The notes: generated by a model not told the origin, from the sequence alone. 42,053 nt of DNA from an uncultured Bacilli bacterium (GCA_944358875.1 CALVRZ010000012.1:1-42053); one strand, 5' to 3'. Positions 34,492 to 42,053 are shown, counted from the stretch's first letter. Program-made: numbers and translations.

Positions 34492-34869
34492 ATGGAAATA
34501 GATATGATATTAAATAAATTAAGTTATTCTAAGTTTAGAAGTGGTTTTAAACTTAAAGATAAAGAAATTGATTATATTAATAATAAGGGGCTTGATGTTA
34601 TTAGAAACCATGCTTATGATTTTATTACAAAGAGACTTTCACCAGCCGTAATTGTTAATGATGGTAAGCAAACACCAATGAGAGGACATCCTGTTTTTAT
34701 TGCTCAGCATGCGACGGCGACTTGTTGTAGGGGGTGTTTAGAAAAATGGCATCATATTAGTAAGAATAGGAAACTTGCCAAAGATGAAATTACTTATATT
34801 GTGAATGTTATTATGGAATGGATTAAGAGACAATTAAATGATAATTCTAAAAAGAAAAATACTAATTAA
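34492..34869 (+). CDS. DUF4186 family protein
   Basis: 125 residues, matching DUF4186: SYSKFRSGFKLKDKEI, the central TPMRGHPVFIAQHATATCC and CRGCLEKWHHI. Conserved His and Cys residues suggest metal binding; function unknown. GGGTGAT precedes ATG. Its last 36 bases overlap the convergent ylbJ gene. Confidence 0.85.
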   Translation: MEIDMILNKLSYSKFRSGFKLKDKEIDYINNKGLDVIRNHAYDFITKRLSPAVIVNDGKQTPMRGHPVFIAQHATATCCRGCLEKWHHISKNRKLAKDEITYIVNVIMEWIKRQLNDNSKKKNTN

Positions 34870-35772
34870 ACCAGCGATGATAGCATGAAAGAAACGACCT
34901 AAAATGAATGGTTTATAAGAAATATCAGTGTCAGATAATTCGGATATGACTTGCATATGAACGGATAAGCCTCCAAAGGATAAAAACATACTAGATATAA
35001 CAATTTTGTAGATATCATTAATATTTAATAGACTTAGATCTTTTAGACCCATAGTTATTTCTAAAATACCTTTAATAAGAGTGGAATTATAGTTATTTAG
35101 ATTTAAATTATGAATGATTAGGGTAGATATAATAAGAAAACAAGTTAGGGTACCTAGGATCATTAAAAGAGTGTCAATAGAACTTTTGATGCTTTTACTT
35201 AAGACAATACCAAAATTTTGACGATTAGGAGAAAAAGTATTATAATGATTACTAGGGGAGTAAGAACTTTTATTTCTTAAAATAATACCTAGAATAATAT
35301 TGCTTAAATAATGACTGATAAGGATGATTAGACCATAAGTTTTATTATTTAGAAAGAAGATAGCAACCGTTCCTAGAATAAAAAGGGGATTAGAGAAATG
35401 AGTGAATATTAGAATATGTTCAGCTTCTTCTTTGGTTATAATACCTTTTTGATACATGTTTTTGGTATTTCTGGCATTTGAGGGGAAACCAGATAACATA
35501 CTTAATAAAAAGATAACTAAACAATCTTCTTTGATATTAAATAATTTGCTAAAGGTTTTTTTTATGCAATTTGGAACATACTTAATGATTCCATAATTGA
35601 TGAGAATATCAGATAGAACAAAGAAGGGAAAAAGAGAGGGAATGATATTTTTAACCCATATATTAAGAGAAAAGGATATGGTATTAAAAATTAATTCTCT
35701 GTTTAGAAGAACATTTATTAAAATAATGCTAGTTATTAAGATAATAATGGTATTTAAAGATATTTTTTTCAT
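34834..35772 (-). CDS. ylbJ: Sporulation integral membrane protein YlbJ-like
   Basis: 312 residues, about eight membrane segments. NIIPSLFPFFVLSDILINYG, SMLSGFPSNARNTKNMY and IFTHFSNPLFILGTVA match the nucleoside-recognition (Gate) domain layout of YlbJ, which in Bacillus is made in the mother cell and needed for spore cortex. Divergent from ylbL with only 48 bases between the starts. ylbJ and ylbL are near each other in Bacillus also. Confidence 0.85.
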   Translation of the reverse strand: MKKISLNTIIILITSIILINVLLNRELIFNTISFSLNIWVKNIIPSLFPFFVLSDILINYGIIKYVPNCIKKTFSKLFNIKEDCLVIFLLSMLSGFPSNARNTKNMYQKGIITKEEAEHILIFTHFSNPLFILGTVAIFFLNNKTYGLIILISHYLSNIILGIILRNKSSYSPSNHYNTFSPNRQNFGIVLSKSIKSSIDTLLMILGTLTCFLIISTLIIHNLNLNNYNSTLIKGILEITMGLKDLSLLNINDIYKIVISSMFLSFGGLSVHMQVISELSDTDISYKPFILGRFFHAIIAGLISIFLFRIII

Positions 35773-35820
35773 ATTAAATAATATGAAGTTTTAAAAATAT
35801 TATAATATGGGAGGGATTAA

Positions 35821-36804
35821 ATGTTAAAATTTTTGAAGAAGCATCGTTTTTATATTATTACTTTGATTGTAGCTATTGTGGTTTTAAATCTTCATGTTCC
35901 TTATTATGTGGTAGCACCAGGGGGAACAATCGATATTGGTAGTAGAATTAAGATTGATGATGAAGAAAAAATTAATGGTAGTTTGAATTTGTTATATGTT
36001 TCTGAGTATGATGGCACGGTCGCTACGCTTTTGGTGGGATTTATAATGCCTAATTGGGATATTCATGAAATTGAAGATATTCAGGTAGCTGATGAAGATT
36101 ATAATGATATTTATGAAAGAAATAGGATTATGCTAGACAATGCTAATGATAATGCAATATATGTTGCTTATACGAAAGCAGGAAAAGAGATTGAAGTTAC
36201 TGATAGAAAAACAGTAGTACTTGTTACAACTAGCTCTCATGATGGATCACTTAAGGTGGGAGATGAGATTTTAAAAGCTTCAGGTATTGAAATTGAAAAT
36301 GTTAATCAGTTAAAAGAAATAATTAGAAGTAAAGAGACAGGAGATAATATTAAGCTTGAAATTATAAGAGATGATGAGACAATGAATGTTTCAACGACAA
36401 TTAAAGAAGATAATGGGCAAAAGGTAATTGGAGCAGTAATTATAACGGATTATGATTATGAATTTAGTCCTTCAATTCAACTTGAGTTTAAGAGTAGTGA
36501 AAGTGGTTCATCAGGTGGTTTAATGACGGCGATTGGTATTTATGATTCACTAGTTTCAGAAGATATTGTTAATGGTAGAAAAATTGCTGGGACAGGAACA
36601 ATTGAAGTCGATGGTACAGTTGGCGAAATAGATGGTATTAAATATAAAATTATGGGGGCTCATAAAAATAAAGTTGACTTAGTTTTGGTTCCTGCTTCAA
36701 ATTATGAAGAGGCGATGAAAGTTAATGATGAATATAATTATGGATTAAAGATTGTCAGTGTTAAAACTTTCGATGACGCCATTGCTTATCTTACTAGTAA
36801 TTAG
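35821..36804 (+). CDS. ylbL: YlbL/SepM-like PDZ and Lon-type serine protease
   Basis: 327 residues: membrane segment (8-25) followed by VPYYVVAPGG, a PDZ domain (about 140-205: GSLKVGDEILKASG) and a Lon-type protease domain with nucleophile Ser in SGSSGGLMTAI and catalytic Lys in IDGIKYKIMGAHKNK. Both dyad residues are present, so it should be active. Homologues cleave small secreted substrates or membrane proteins. Promoter region is shared with ylbJ; GGGAGG precedes ATG. Confidence 0.92.
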   Translation: MLKFLKKHRFYIITLIVAIVVLNLHVPYYVVAPGGTIDIGSRIKIDDEEKINGSLNLLYVSEYDGTVATLLVGFIMPNWDIHEIEDIQVADEDYNDIYERNRIMLDNANDNAIYVAYTKAGKEIEVTDRKTVVLVTTSSHDGSLKVGDEILKASGIEIENVNQLKEIIRSKETGDNIKLEIIRDDETMNVSTTIKEDNGQKVIGAVIITDYDYEFSPSIQLEFKSSESGSSGGLMTAIGIYDSLVSEDIVNGRKIAGTGTIEVDGTVGEIDGIKYKIMGAHKNKVDLVLVPASNYEEAMKVNDEYNYGLKIVSVKTFDDAIAYLTSN

Positions 36805-36824
36805 TCTAATTTGTGTCAAGTAAA

Positions 36825-36852
36825 TTGACTTTTGAGATAAAAAGAGTATAAT
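36825..36852 (+). promoter_or_regulatory. SigA-type promoter
   Basis: TTGACT (36825-36830), 16-bp spacer, TATAAT (36847-36852), upstream of the gene at 36884. Confidence 0.7.
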
Positions 36853-36883
36853 TTAAGTATATCTTTTATGGGAGGTTATGAAA

Positions 36884-37393
36884 ATGAAAAAGATAGAACA
36901 AAATGAAAGTGAAAAAACAATTGAAGAAACATTACAAGCATATGTTGATGAATTATATGCTAAAGGATATAAAGGTGAAGATATTATAAAAGCTTTAGAT
37001 AAACTAAGAAAAAGTTTAAATGATGAAGATATGAAAGTCGCAGGTAGTGATATTCAAGCTAAGTTTGATACTAGTGATGAATATCATTATAAAGTTATTA
37101 GAGCGAGTGAAGTTGGGGAATTAAATTACCCTAAATATATAATGTCTAATGGATATTTAAGCATATTCCCACTTGTATGGAAAGGTTATGATTTACAAGA
37201 TTTACTTAGCAAGACATATTATTTGTTTGATGATTTAAATAAAAGAGAACAAGAAGAATATGCTAGTTATGTTGAGACAATTGCATTAAAATATCCGATT
37301 ATTAAGAGTGATTTCTTTGGTTTAGTAAAATTTCCTTTAAACAGTGGATTTTCTTTAAAAAGAAAGCCAAAGGATTCTAAGAATTCTAAGTAA
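36884..37393 (+). CDS. Conserved-looking soluble protein of unknown function
   Basis: 169 residues, no signal or membrane segment. N-terminal 60 residues are helical (TLQAYVDELYAKGYKGEDII), the rest mixed, with WKGYDLQDLLSKTYYLFDD, and a basic tail. I do not recognise it. ATG 36884 has GGGAGG eight bases upstream; the in-frame ATG at 36878 is too close to that site. The 3' end forms part of the terminator. Confidence 0.65.
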   Translation: MKKIEQNESEKTIEETLQAYVDELYAKGYKGEDIIKALDKLRKSLNDEDMKVAGSDIQAKFDTSDEYHYKVIRASEVGELNYPKYIMSNGYLSIFPLVWKGYDLQDLLSKTYYLFDDLNKREQEEYASYVETIALKYPIIKSDFFGLVKFPLNSGFSLKRKPKDSKNSK

Positions 37394-37413
37394 TTTAGAA
37401 TTCTTTTTTTTTT
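37379..37413 (+). terminator. Terminator overlapping a gene end
   Basis: AAGAATTCTAA (37379-37389) pairs with TTAGAATTCTT (37395-37405), followed by eight or more T. The stop codon lies in the loop. Confidence 0.85.
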
Positions 37414-37445
37414 GTCTATTTCATATATTTTAATAGGTGATCAAA

Positions 37446-38054
37446 ATGAACGATATTTATACTAGTAAATATTTAAATAAGAAAAATAAAGATAATAGTA
37501 AGAATAATAATATACGTAGTTTTATTAAGAAAGGATTAATTAAATGTTTGATTTGTGTGGTTCTTTTTTTAGGAGGCGCGATTTATTGCAAGTATAATAG
37601 TTCATTTAAGGATTGGATATTAGATAATGTTTATACTAAGAATTTATCTTTTGCTAGTATAAATAATTTTTATAATAAGTATCTGGGAGGAATAATGCCA
37701 TTTGATAATATTGTTCAAGATACGACACCGGTATTTAATGAGGAGTTGGTTTATAAAGAAAAATCTAAATATTTGGATGGGGTTAAATTAACAGTTGATT
37801 ATGAATATTTAGTTCCAGTTTTAGATACAGGAATAGTTGTGTATATTGGTGAAAAAGAGGGGTATGGGAATGTTATTATTATTCAAAATATGCAGGGAAT
37901 AGATACTTGGTATGGTAATATTGAAAGTAGTTCGGTTGCTTTATATGATTATATTGAAAAAGGTGATTTGTTAGGTAAAGTTAAAGATAATACTTTATAT
38001 TTGGTATATTCAGAGAATAATGAGATTTTGAATTATGAAGACTATATTGAATAA
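37446..38054 (+). CDS. spoIVFA: SpoIVFA-like M23-fold protein (catalytically inactive)
   Basis: About 202 residues: basic N-terminus, membrane segment (about 30-48) and a C-terminal LytM/M23-like barrel (VPVLDTGIVVYIGEKEGYGN, TWYGNIESS, IEKGDLLGKV). The histidines of active M23 peptidases are missing. In Bacillus SpoIVFA holds the SpoIVFB protease and BofA together in the outer forespore membrane. The next gene is SpoIVFB-like and overlaps by 20 bases. ATG 37446 is chosen after TAGGTGAT; an upstream GTG overlaps it. Confidence 0.8.
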   Translation: MNDIYTSKYLNKKNKDNSKNNNIRSFIKKGLIKCLICVVLFLGGAIYCKYNSSFKDWILDNVYTKNLSFASINNFYNKYLGGIMPFDNIVQDTTPVFNEELVYKEKSKYLDGVKLTVDYEYLVPVLDTGIVVYIGEKEGYGNVIIIQNMQGIDTWYGNIESSSVALYDYIEKGDLLGKVKDNTLYLVYSENNEILNYEDYIE

Positions 38055-38802
38055 ATGGGAATTTCATTATACTTTTTTGATTTTAGCTTTTTCTCTTATT
38101 TTAACGGGGTATTTTGCTAATTTACTTGTATTTACATCTTTAATTGTTATTCATGAATTAGGCCATTTGTGTTCGTCTTTGATTTTAGGATTTAAAGTAC
38201 AAAAGATTATTATTTATCCTTATGGAGGAATGATTAAGTATAATGATTTAATTAATAAGAATATTAATGATGAGTTAGTACTGGCAATCTCGGGGATTAT
38301 TTTTCAAAGTTTTTATTATGTTATCATAGGGTATTTATATCAGTTAGGATATATTAGAGAGTATATTTTTAATTTGTTTACTTTATATCATTATTCAATG
38401 TTATTTTTTAATTTGCTTCCTATCTATCCTTTGGATGGATCAAAGATAGTTAATTTAGTTATGTGTAAATATCTTTCTTTTTATAAGGCCAATTTAGTAA
38501 TGGTAATTATTTCTCTACTTACTATTATAGGGATAATTATTTTTAATATTTATCATTTTAATTATAGTTATATTATGATGATAGGAGTAATTATGCAAAA
38601 TTTGTATACTTATTATAAGAATTTGCGTTATTTATTTTATAAGTTTATGTTAGAGAAATATTTATATTTCTTTAATTATAAAAGAGTTAGAGTAATCGAT
38701 GATAAAAAGAAAATGTATAGGGATAGTAATCATTTTTTTAAAATTGGTAATAAATTATATCCGGAAAAGAAATATCTTAAGAGGTTTGTTGTTAGAAAAT
38801 AA
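38035..38802 (+). CDS. spoIVFB: SpoIVFB-like site-2 (M50) intramembrane metalloprotease
   Basis: 255 residues with about six membrane segments. Zinc site VIHELGHLCSS (HExxH) and the third ligand in NLLPIYPLDGSKI are intact. In Bacillus SpoIVFB cuts pro-SigK in the mother cell. The C-terminal cytoplasmic part here is short and basic and has no clear CBS domain. Coupled to the spoIVFA-like gene; the rplU operon follows, as in Bacillus. Confidence 0.87.
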   Translation: MKTILNKWEFHYTFLILAFSLILTGYFANLLVFTSLIVIHELGHLCSSLILGFKVQKIIIYPYGGMIKYNDLINKNINDELVLAISGIIFQSFYYVIIGYLYQLGYIREYIFNLFTLYHYSMLFFNLLPIYPLDGSKIVNLVMCKYLSFYKANLVMVIISLLTIIGIIIFNIYHFNYSYIMMIGVIMQNLYTYYKNLRYLFYKFMLEKYLYFFNYKRVRVIDDKKKMYRDSNHFFKIGNKLYPEKKYLKRFVVRK

Positions 38803-38843
38803 TTTTTGGAAAATTGAATAATGGTAAAAAGGACGAAAAAAGT

Positions 38844-38872
38844 TTGACAAACGGTAATAAAGATGGTAAAAT
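38844..38872 (+). promoter_or_regulatory. SigA-type promoter of the rplU operon
   Basis: TTGACA (38844-38849), 17-bp spacer, TAAAAT (38867-38872). Confidence 0.8.
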
Positions 38873-38879
38873 TGTATAT

Positions 38880-38965
38880 GTTTGAAGACCTTTTAGTTGT
38901 TTTTACAACCGCATTGAAGAGGTAAAAAGTGATTAGTCCACCTCAAAAGCGAGTCTTTTTAACAA
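38880..38965 (+). ncRNA. L21 ribosomal-protein leader RNA
   Basis: The leader before rplU folds with AAGAC closing on GTCTT, an inner GTTG/CAAC hairpin and a GAGGT/ACCTC hairpin. Conserved-looking pieces ACCTTTTAGTTGT, ACAACCGCATTGAAG and GTCCACCTCAAAAGCGAG match the Firmicutes L21 leader as I remember it. L21 or its mRNA complex would regulate the operon through it. Confidence 0.8.
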
Positions 38966-38987
38966 TATTAGAAGGAGGTATGTATTA

Positions 38988-39287
38988 ATGAAAGCTATAA
39001 TTGAAACTGGTGGAAAACAATATGGTGTTAATGTTGGAGATGTTATTTTTGTTGAAAAATTAGATCTTGATGTTGATAAGGAAGTTGTTTTTGATAAAGT
39101 ACTAATGGCTAATGGTATTATTGGTAATCCTTATGTTAAAGGTGCTAAAGTAGTAGGTAAGGTTCTTAAAAATGGTAAGAGTAAGAAAATTAAGATTTTT
39201 AAGTATACTCCTAATAAGAAATCAACAAGAAGAACACAAGGTCATCGTCAACCATATACTAAGATTGAAATTACTGCAATTAAATAG
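38988..39287 (+). CDS. rplU: 50S ribosomal protein L21
   Basis: 99 residues, normal length. MKAIIETGGKQYGVNVGD at the start and KSTRRTQGHRQPYTKIEI at the end are the family signatures. Strong AGAAGGAGGT before ATG. First gene of rplU-prp-rpmA. Confidence 0.98.
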   Translation: MKAIIETGGKQYGVNVGDVIFVEKLDLDVDKEVVFDKVLMANGIIGNPYVKGAKVVGKVLKNGKSKKIKIFKYTPNKKSTRRTQGHRQPYTKIEITAIK

Positions 39288-39295
39288 GTGAATTC

Positions 39296-39619
39296 ATGAT
39301 TAAAGTAGAAGTGGTAAGAGAGAATGACGTAATTAAAGAGATTCTTTTGAAAGGTCATGCTCTATATGATGATATGGGAAAGGATATTGTTTGTGCTTAT
39401 GTAAGTGGAACAGTTATATGTTCAATTAATGGAATTAATAGTATTGATATTAATTATTTAGATATTGATAAGCAAAAAGATTTGATTAGAATTATAGTGC
39501 TTAAAAATGATGAGATAGTTGATACTTTACTTATAAATATGCTTAACTGTTTAAAAAATATGGAAAAAAAATATCCTAGTAATATTAAAATATATGATAA
39601 GGAGGAAGGGACATGTTAA
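39296..39619 (+). CDS. prp: Ribosomal-processing cysteine protease Prp
   Basis: 107 residues. Prp (YsxB/DUF464) removes the N-terminal extension of L27 in Firmicutes. The catalytic His is in [12 protein letters not shown] and the Cys in DIVCAYVSG. It lies between rplU and rpmA, overlapping rpmA by 7 bases. The L27 here has a cleavable extension, so the pair is functionally consistent. Confidence 0.95.
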   Translation: MIKVEVVRENDVIKEILLKGHALYDDMGKDIVCAYVSGTVICSINGINSIDINYLDIDKQKDLIRIIVLKNDEIVDTLLINMLNCLKNMEKKYPSNIKIYDKEEGTC

Positions 39620-39903
39620 AGTTTTTAGAATTTGATATACAATTATTTGCTCATAAAAAAGGTCAAAGTTCTACTAGTAACGGTCGTGATTCTGCCGGAA
39701 GAAGATTAGGTGCTAAAGCTAGTGATGGTGAATATATTAGTGCAGGATCTATTATCTATCGTCAAAGAGGAACAAAGATTCATCCAGGTAATAATGTTGG
39801 ACGTGGTAGTGATGATACATTATACGCAACTATTTCTGGATATGTTAAGTATGAACAAAAAGGAAGAAATAAGAAACAAGTTAGTGTTTATACAGAAAGA
39901 TAA
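39613..39903 (+). CDS. rpmA: 50S ribosomal protein L27 with Prp-cleaved N-terminal extension
   Basis: 96 residues. The first 12 residues, [12 protein letters not shown], precede [15 protein letters not shown], the usual mature start. In Staphylococcus aureus Prp cuts between such an F and A, which is needed because the mature N-terminus reaches the peptidyl-transferase centre. GGAGGAAGG precedes ATG. Confidence 0.97.
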   Translation: MLKFLEFDIQLFAHKKGQSSTSNGRDSAGRRLGAKASDGEYISAGSIIYRQRGTKIHPGNNVGRGSDDTLYATISGYVKYEQKGRNKKQVSVYTER

Positions 39904-39913
39904 TTATTGGTTG

Positions 39914-39958
39914 GTAAAAGTGAATTATTCTTTCTTATAAAGAGTAATTTGCTTTTAC
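39914..39958 (+). terminator. Terminator of the rplU operon
   Basis: GTAAAAG (39914-39920) pairs with CTTTTAC (39952-39958), with inner GAATTA/TAATTT and TTCTTT/AAAGAG pairing. Confidence 0.65.
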
Positions 39959-40044
39959 ATAATCATAAAAAAATATTTTTTTAAAGATATTTGTCTTGAT
40001 TATTTATCTAGAATATGGTATTATTATTAAGCAAGTACATGAAT

Positions 40045-40121
40045 GGACCCTTAGCTCAGTTGGTTAGAGCATCCGGCTCATAACCGGGCGGTCGCAGGTT
40101 CGAGTCCTGCAGGGTCCACCA
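40045..40121 (+). tRNA. tRNA-Ile2 (CAT, lysidine-modified)
   Basis: 77 nt with CCA. Acceptor GGACCC/GGGTCC, anticodon CAT at 40079-40081. The body closely resembles Bacillus tRNA-Ile(CAU), whose C34 is changed to lysidine by TilS so that it reads AUA, and not tRNA-Met. Automatic tools often label it Met. Confidence 0.88.
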
Positions 40122-40130
40122 CTAAAATAT

Positions 40131-40214
40131 GCGGGTGTGGCGGAATTGGCAGACGCACTAGACTTAGGATCTAGCGGTTTATCCGTGCAGGTTCAACTCC
40201 TGTCACCCGCACCA
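40131..40214 (+). tRNA. tRNA-Leu (TAG)
   Basis: 84-nt class II tRNA with long variable arm and encoded CCA. Acceptor GCGGGTG/CACCCGC, anticodon stem CTAGA/TCTAG, anticodon TAG at 40165-40167. Nine bases after tRNA-Ile2, probably one transcript. Confidence 0.95.
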
Positions 40215-40226
40215 GAAAGTATATAT

Positions 40227-40250
40227 CCGAACCCCTACGGTTCGGTTTAA
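40227..40250 (+). terminator. Terminator after the tRNA pair
   Basis: CCGAACC (40227-40233) pairs with GGTTCGG (40239-40245), then TTTAACTTT. Confidence 0.7.
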
Positions 40251-40370
40251 CTTTGCCCTCGCTAGAGTGTATACTTGAGATGGGACTAAAAATCTTAGTA
40301 AAAGTTTTGAAAACATCGAGACTTTTTAAATTTAAAATGATATAATTTAAGCGACTGTGGGGTTATAAGA

Positions 40371-40997
40371 ATGGCAAAACTGTCAAATATGTTAGTAATG
40401 ATAAATCTATTAAAATCTGGTAGAAAATATAGTGTAAAAGAATTAGCAGAGCGTCTTGAAGTTTCTGAAAGGGTTGTTCGAGAATATAAATTGTTTTTAG
40501 AAGAGGCCGGCATTTACTTAGAAACTATCAGAGGACCTTACGGTGGTTATGTATTAAATAGAGATGTCGTTATACCTAATTTAAAATATAGTCAACGAGA
40601 TATAGATTTGATTGATGCTTGTATTTCAAAAATTCGAGAAAATCAATTAACAGAAGAATTAAAAGGATTGAAAGATAAAATAAATTATTCTATTATTGAT
40701 AATCAAAATAAAAATGAAAAAATACTTACTGATGATGAAATTATTAAAAAATATAATATATTTAGTAAAGCCATTAAATATAACCAAAAAATTAAAATAA
40801 AATACCAGAACTTACAACACGGGATTTCTACAAGGACAGTTTACCCATTATCATTATATTTGTTTCAAGGAGAGTGGTGGAGTTCTTGTTATTGGGAAGA
40901 GCAGGAAGATATGAGACAATTTCATTTGACAAGAATTTTAGAAGCCGAAATATTAGAAGAATATTTTAATCCAAATTTAATTAATGTAAAATTTTAA
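40371..40997 (+). CDS. WYL-domain transcriptional regulator with HTH_11
   Basis: 208 residues. N-terminal winged helix (YSVKELAERLEVSERVVREY, residues 21-40) with GPYGGYVL in the wing, a helical linker, and a WYL-type domain (about 120-208) with ISTRTVYPLSLYLFQGEWW. WYL domains sense ligands such as nucleotides and often control stress or defence genes. It is shorter than usual; the C-terminal extension is missing. Weak ribosome site. Confidence 0.82.
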   Translation: MAKLSNMLVMINLLKSGRKYSVKELAERLEVSERVVREYKLFLEEAGIYLETIRGPYGGYVLNRDVVIPNLKYSQRDIDLIDACISKIRENQLTEELKGLKDKINYSIIDNQNKNEKILTDDEIIKKYNIFSKAIKYNQKIKIKYQNLQHGISTRTVYPLSLYLFQGEWWSSCYWEEQEDMRQFHLTRILEAEILEEYFNPNLINVKF

Positions 40998-41002
40998 ATA
41001 GA

Positions 41003-41031
41003 CCATATACCGCCTATATACCTATTATAAT
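41003..41031 (+). promoter_or_regulatory. Direct repeats at the -35 region and TATAAT before the unknown gene
   Basis: CCATATACC (41003-41011) and CCTATATACC (41013-41022) are spaced 11 bp and end four bases before TATAAT (41026-41031). They sit where the -35 box should be, so they may be the binding site of the WYL regulator just upstream. A strong AGGAGGTG follows. Confidence 0.5.
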
Positions 41032-41053
41032 GACAAATAGGAGGTGAAATTTT

Positions 41054-41830
41054 ATGTTAATAAATGATTCATTAGATAATAATCGAATCATAAATTATGA
41101 TATCAGTTTCGATAACGAAAGTAAGAAAACTGTTTTAGAAATATTGGAAGAATGTTTTAGTAAAAGAAAAATCAGCTTACCAATTAAAGAAACGATTCTT
41201 TTACAAAAAGGACATGATTTATCAGATTTAAAACGAAAACTAGAAACTCCAACAAAAACTTTAATGAATGGTGTTAAAGATTTATCAATGTACTATTATA
41301 CATATAGCGAATTGAAACCAAAGCGAAGTATATTAGGTGACATGTTTTTAGGCGAAGAGACATTAGTTTCTAGAACAGAAATCTCATGTTCACTATCTTC
41401 TATTGTCAAGTTTATTTTGCACCATGTAAGTGAAAAAGAATGTCAGTTGTTTATGTCTAAGCTTACTTCAGTGGAAAAAGCTTATGTAGATGCACTTTTA
41501 AATTATGGTGGCTTTGAAAGAATGAGCGTTTTATTAGGATCTATCAAAGATATTGAAACTTTTTTAGAAAAATGCCGAAATTTTGAAGAATTAGTAATAC
41601 CAGAAAATGTAAAATTACTCGAAAGAATTCGATACTTTAAGTTGGTATATAGTTTAGCAACTTTAACTGCTAGCAATTGGTACGATAGAGCAAATTTGAT
41701 TTCTTGGAGTAATGAGGGAGATGAGATGGAACGTGAGAGAATTCAAGATATTCAAGACGCTTCAATAGAGAATACTACAATGATAAAAGTGCTAAAACTT
41801 GAACCAAAGCGCATAATATATAACCTTTAA
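41054..41830 (+). CDS. Protein of unknown function next to the WYL regulator
   Basis: 258 residues, soluble, mostly helical and charged; no signal or membrane segment. Features: a segment LKRKLETPTKTLMNGV, SLSSIVKFILHHVSEKECQLF in the centre, NYGGFERMSVLLGSIKDIE, and an aromatic stretch ASNWYDRANLISWSNEGDE near the C-terminus. I recognise no domain. It has its own promoter with repeats and the strongest ribosome site in the region (AGGAGGTG), so it is probably expressed and controlled by the WYL protein. Confidence 0.65.
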   Translation: MLINDSLDNNRIINYDISFDNESKKTVLEILEECFSKRKISLPIKETILLQKGHDLSDLKRKLETPTKTLMNGVKDLSMYYYTYSELKPKRSILGDMFLGEETLVSRTEISCSLSSIVKFILHHVSEKECQLFMSKLTSVEKAYVDALLNYGGFERMSVLLGSIKDIETFLEKCRNFEELVIPENVKLLERIRYFKLVYSLATLTASNWYDRANLISWSNEGDEMERERIQDIQDASIENTTMIKVLKLEPKRIIYNL

Positions 41831-41870
41831 AAAATTGTTATAAAAAAGTTATAGTTTTGTTATAAATCGG

Positions 41871-41899
41871 TTCCAATATTAAAAACAATGTAGTATAAT
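41871..41899 (+). promoter_or_regulatory. Promoter of the candidate small RNA
   Basis: TTCCAA (41871-41876), 17-bp spacer, TATAAT (41894-41899). Confidence 0.55.
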
Positions 41900-41905
41900 C
41901 TATTT

Positions 41906-42040
41906 GTACTTGAGGTGGAGTAATTTGTCTTTTAGAGTTTCGGTATCTAACTCCTCACTACACCAGAGAAGAGTTAGCTCGAACTAATGAGCTTTGTTAT
42001 ATATTTTAAAATGTAGAATTAAAAGGTTCTACATTTTTAT
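41906..42040 (+). ncRNA. Candidate small RNA or attenuator leader
   Basis: From the promoter to a strong terminator (AAAATGTAGAA with TTCTACATTTT, 42008-42037) is about 135 nt. Between them is a long imperfect stem: TTCG and CTAACTC (41939-41953) pair with GAGTTAG and CGAA (41971-41983). A competing hairpin AGCTC/GAGCT (41976-41993) overlaps it. A GAGGTGGAG site precedes TTG for a 20-codon reading frame that spans the stem. A regulatory leader for a gene beyond the window, or an independent small RNA, are both possible. No known family recognised. Confidence 0.45.
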
Positions 42041-42053
42041 TTATATATTTTGA

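Noticed and set aside
40045..40121. A second tRNA-Met
   Set aside because: The anticodon is CAT, but the body sequence fits tRNA-Ile2 with lysidine at position 34 better than initiator or elongator tRNA-Met.
1..42053. A template repeat or reverse transcriptase for the variable regions within the window
   Set aside because: No second copy of the shared flank (6780-6834) occurs in non-coding DNA here, and no protein carries a reverse transcriptase motif such as YxDD with the usual palm domain.
1..42053. CRISPR array or prophage module
   Set aside because: No regularly spaced short repeats, cas genes, or phage structural, integrase or terminase genes were seen.

Overview
The window is AT-rich, low-GC Firmicutes DNA. 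Strong AGGAGG-type ribosome binding sites, TTGACA/TATAAT promoters, many hairpin terminators, and the gene order spoIVFA-spoIVFB-rplU-prp-rpmA suggest an uncultured, gut-type member of Bacilli, Erysipelotrichia or a related lineage. It probably forms spores or descends from spore formers: ylbJ, a SpoIVFA-like and a SpoIVFB-like gene are present. The genetic code is standard, with TAA and TAG used as ordinary stops.

Layout. 1-1413: 3' part of a variable surface-protein gene with an in-frame stop, then a cluster of hairpins. 1673-5239: topA, converging on a metallophosphoesterase/CPBP-protease operon. 5393-6862: second variable surface protein. 7033-10881: mraZ-rsmH-ftsL-pbp with a clear MraZ operator. 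10936-13167: LytTR regulator and two membrane-anchored proteins. 13238-15867: tRNA-Met followed by an insertion-like segment that carries a member of a widespread uncharacterised protein family and ends in a degenerate copy of the tRNA 3' flank. 15901-19787: ybaK and a response regulator/ABC transporter/histidine kinase set. 19828-21799: gene remnant, lipoprotein, and a small transcript with an 11-G tract. 21916-23382: third variable surface protein. 23690-30401: a cohesin, dockerin and class B sortase cluster. 30460-34869: flavin reductase, a gene with a tandemly duplicated 3' end, DUF1848, DNA alkyltransferase, small membrane proteins, DUF4186. 34834-39903: ylbJ, ylbL, spoIVFA/FB and the L21-Prp-L27 operon with its RNA leader. 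40045-42040: tRNA-Ile2 and tRNA-Leu, a WYL regulator, an unknown gene and a candidate small RNA.

Two systems stand out. First, the three paralogous surface proteins (1-1413, 5393-6862, 21916-23382) each end in a GC-rich 87-bp block. In these blocks the differences fall almost only on codon positions 1 and 2, and two of the copies share a 55-bp identical 3' flank. This is what adenine-directed mutagenesis of AAY codons by a diversity-generating retroelement (DGR) would leave. No reverse transcriptase or template repeat lies in the window, so the targets would be remote from their retroelement. Second, 23690-30401 encodes a large cohesin plus Ig-like protein ending in an SPQTG sorting motif, a CAP-domain protein ending in a dockerin, a membrane-anchored single-cohesin protein, and a class B sortase. 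Together these look like a minimal cohesin-dockerin surface assembly of non-cellulosomal type.
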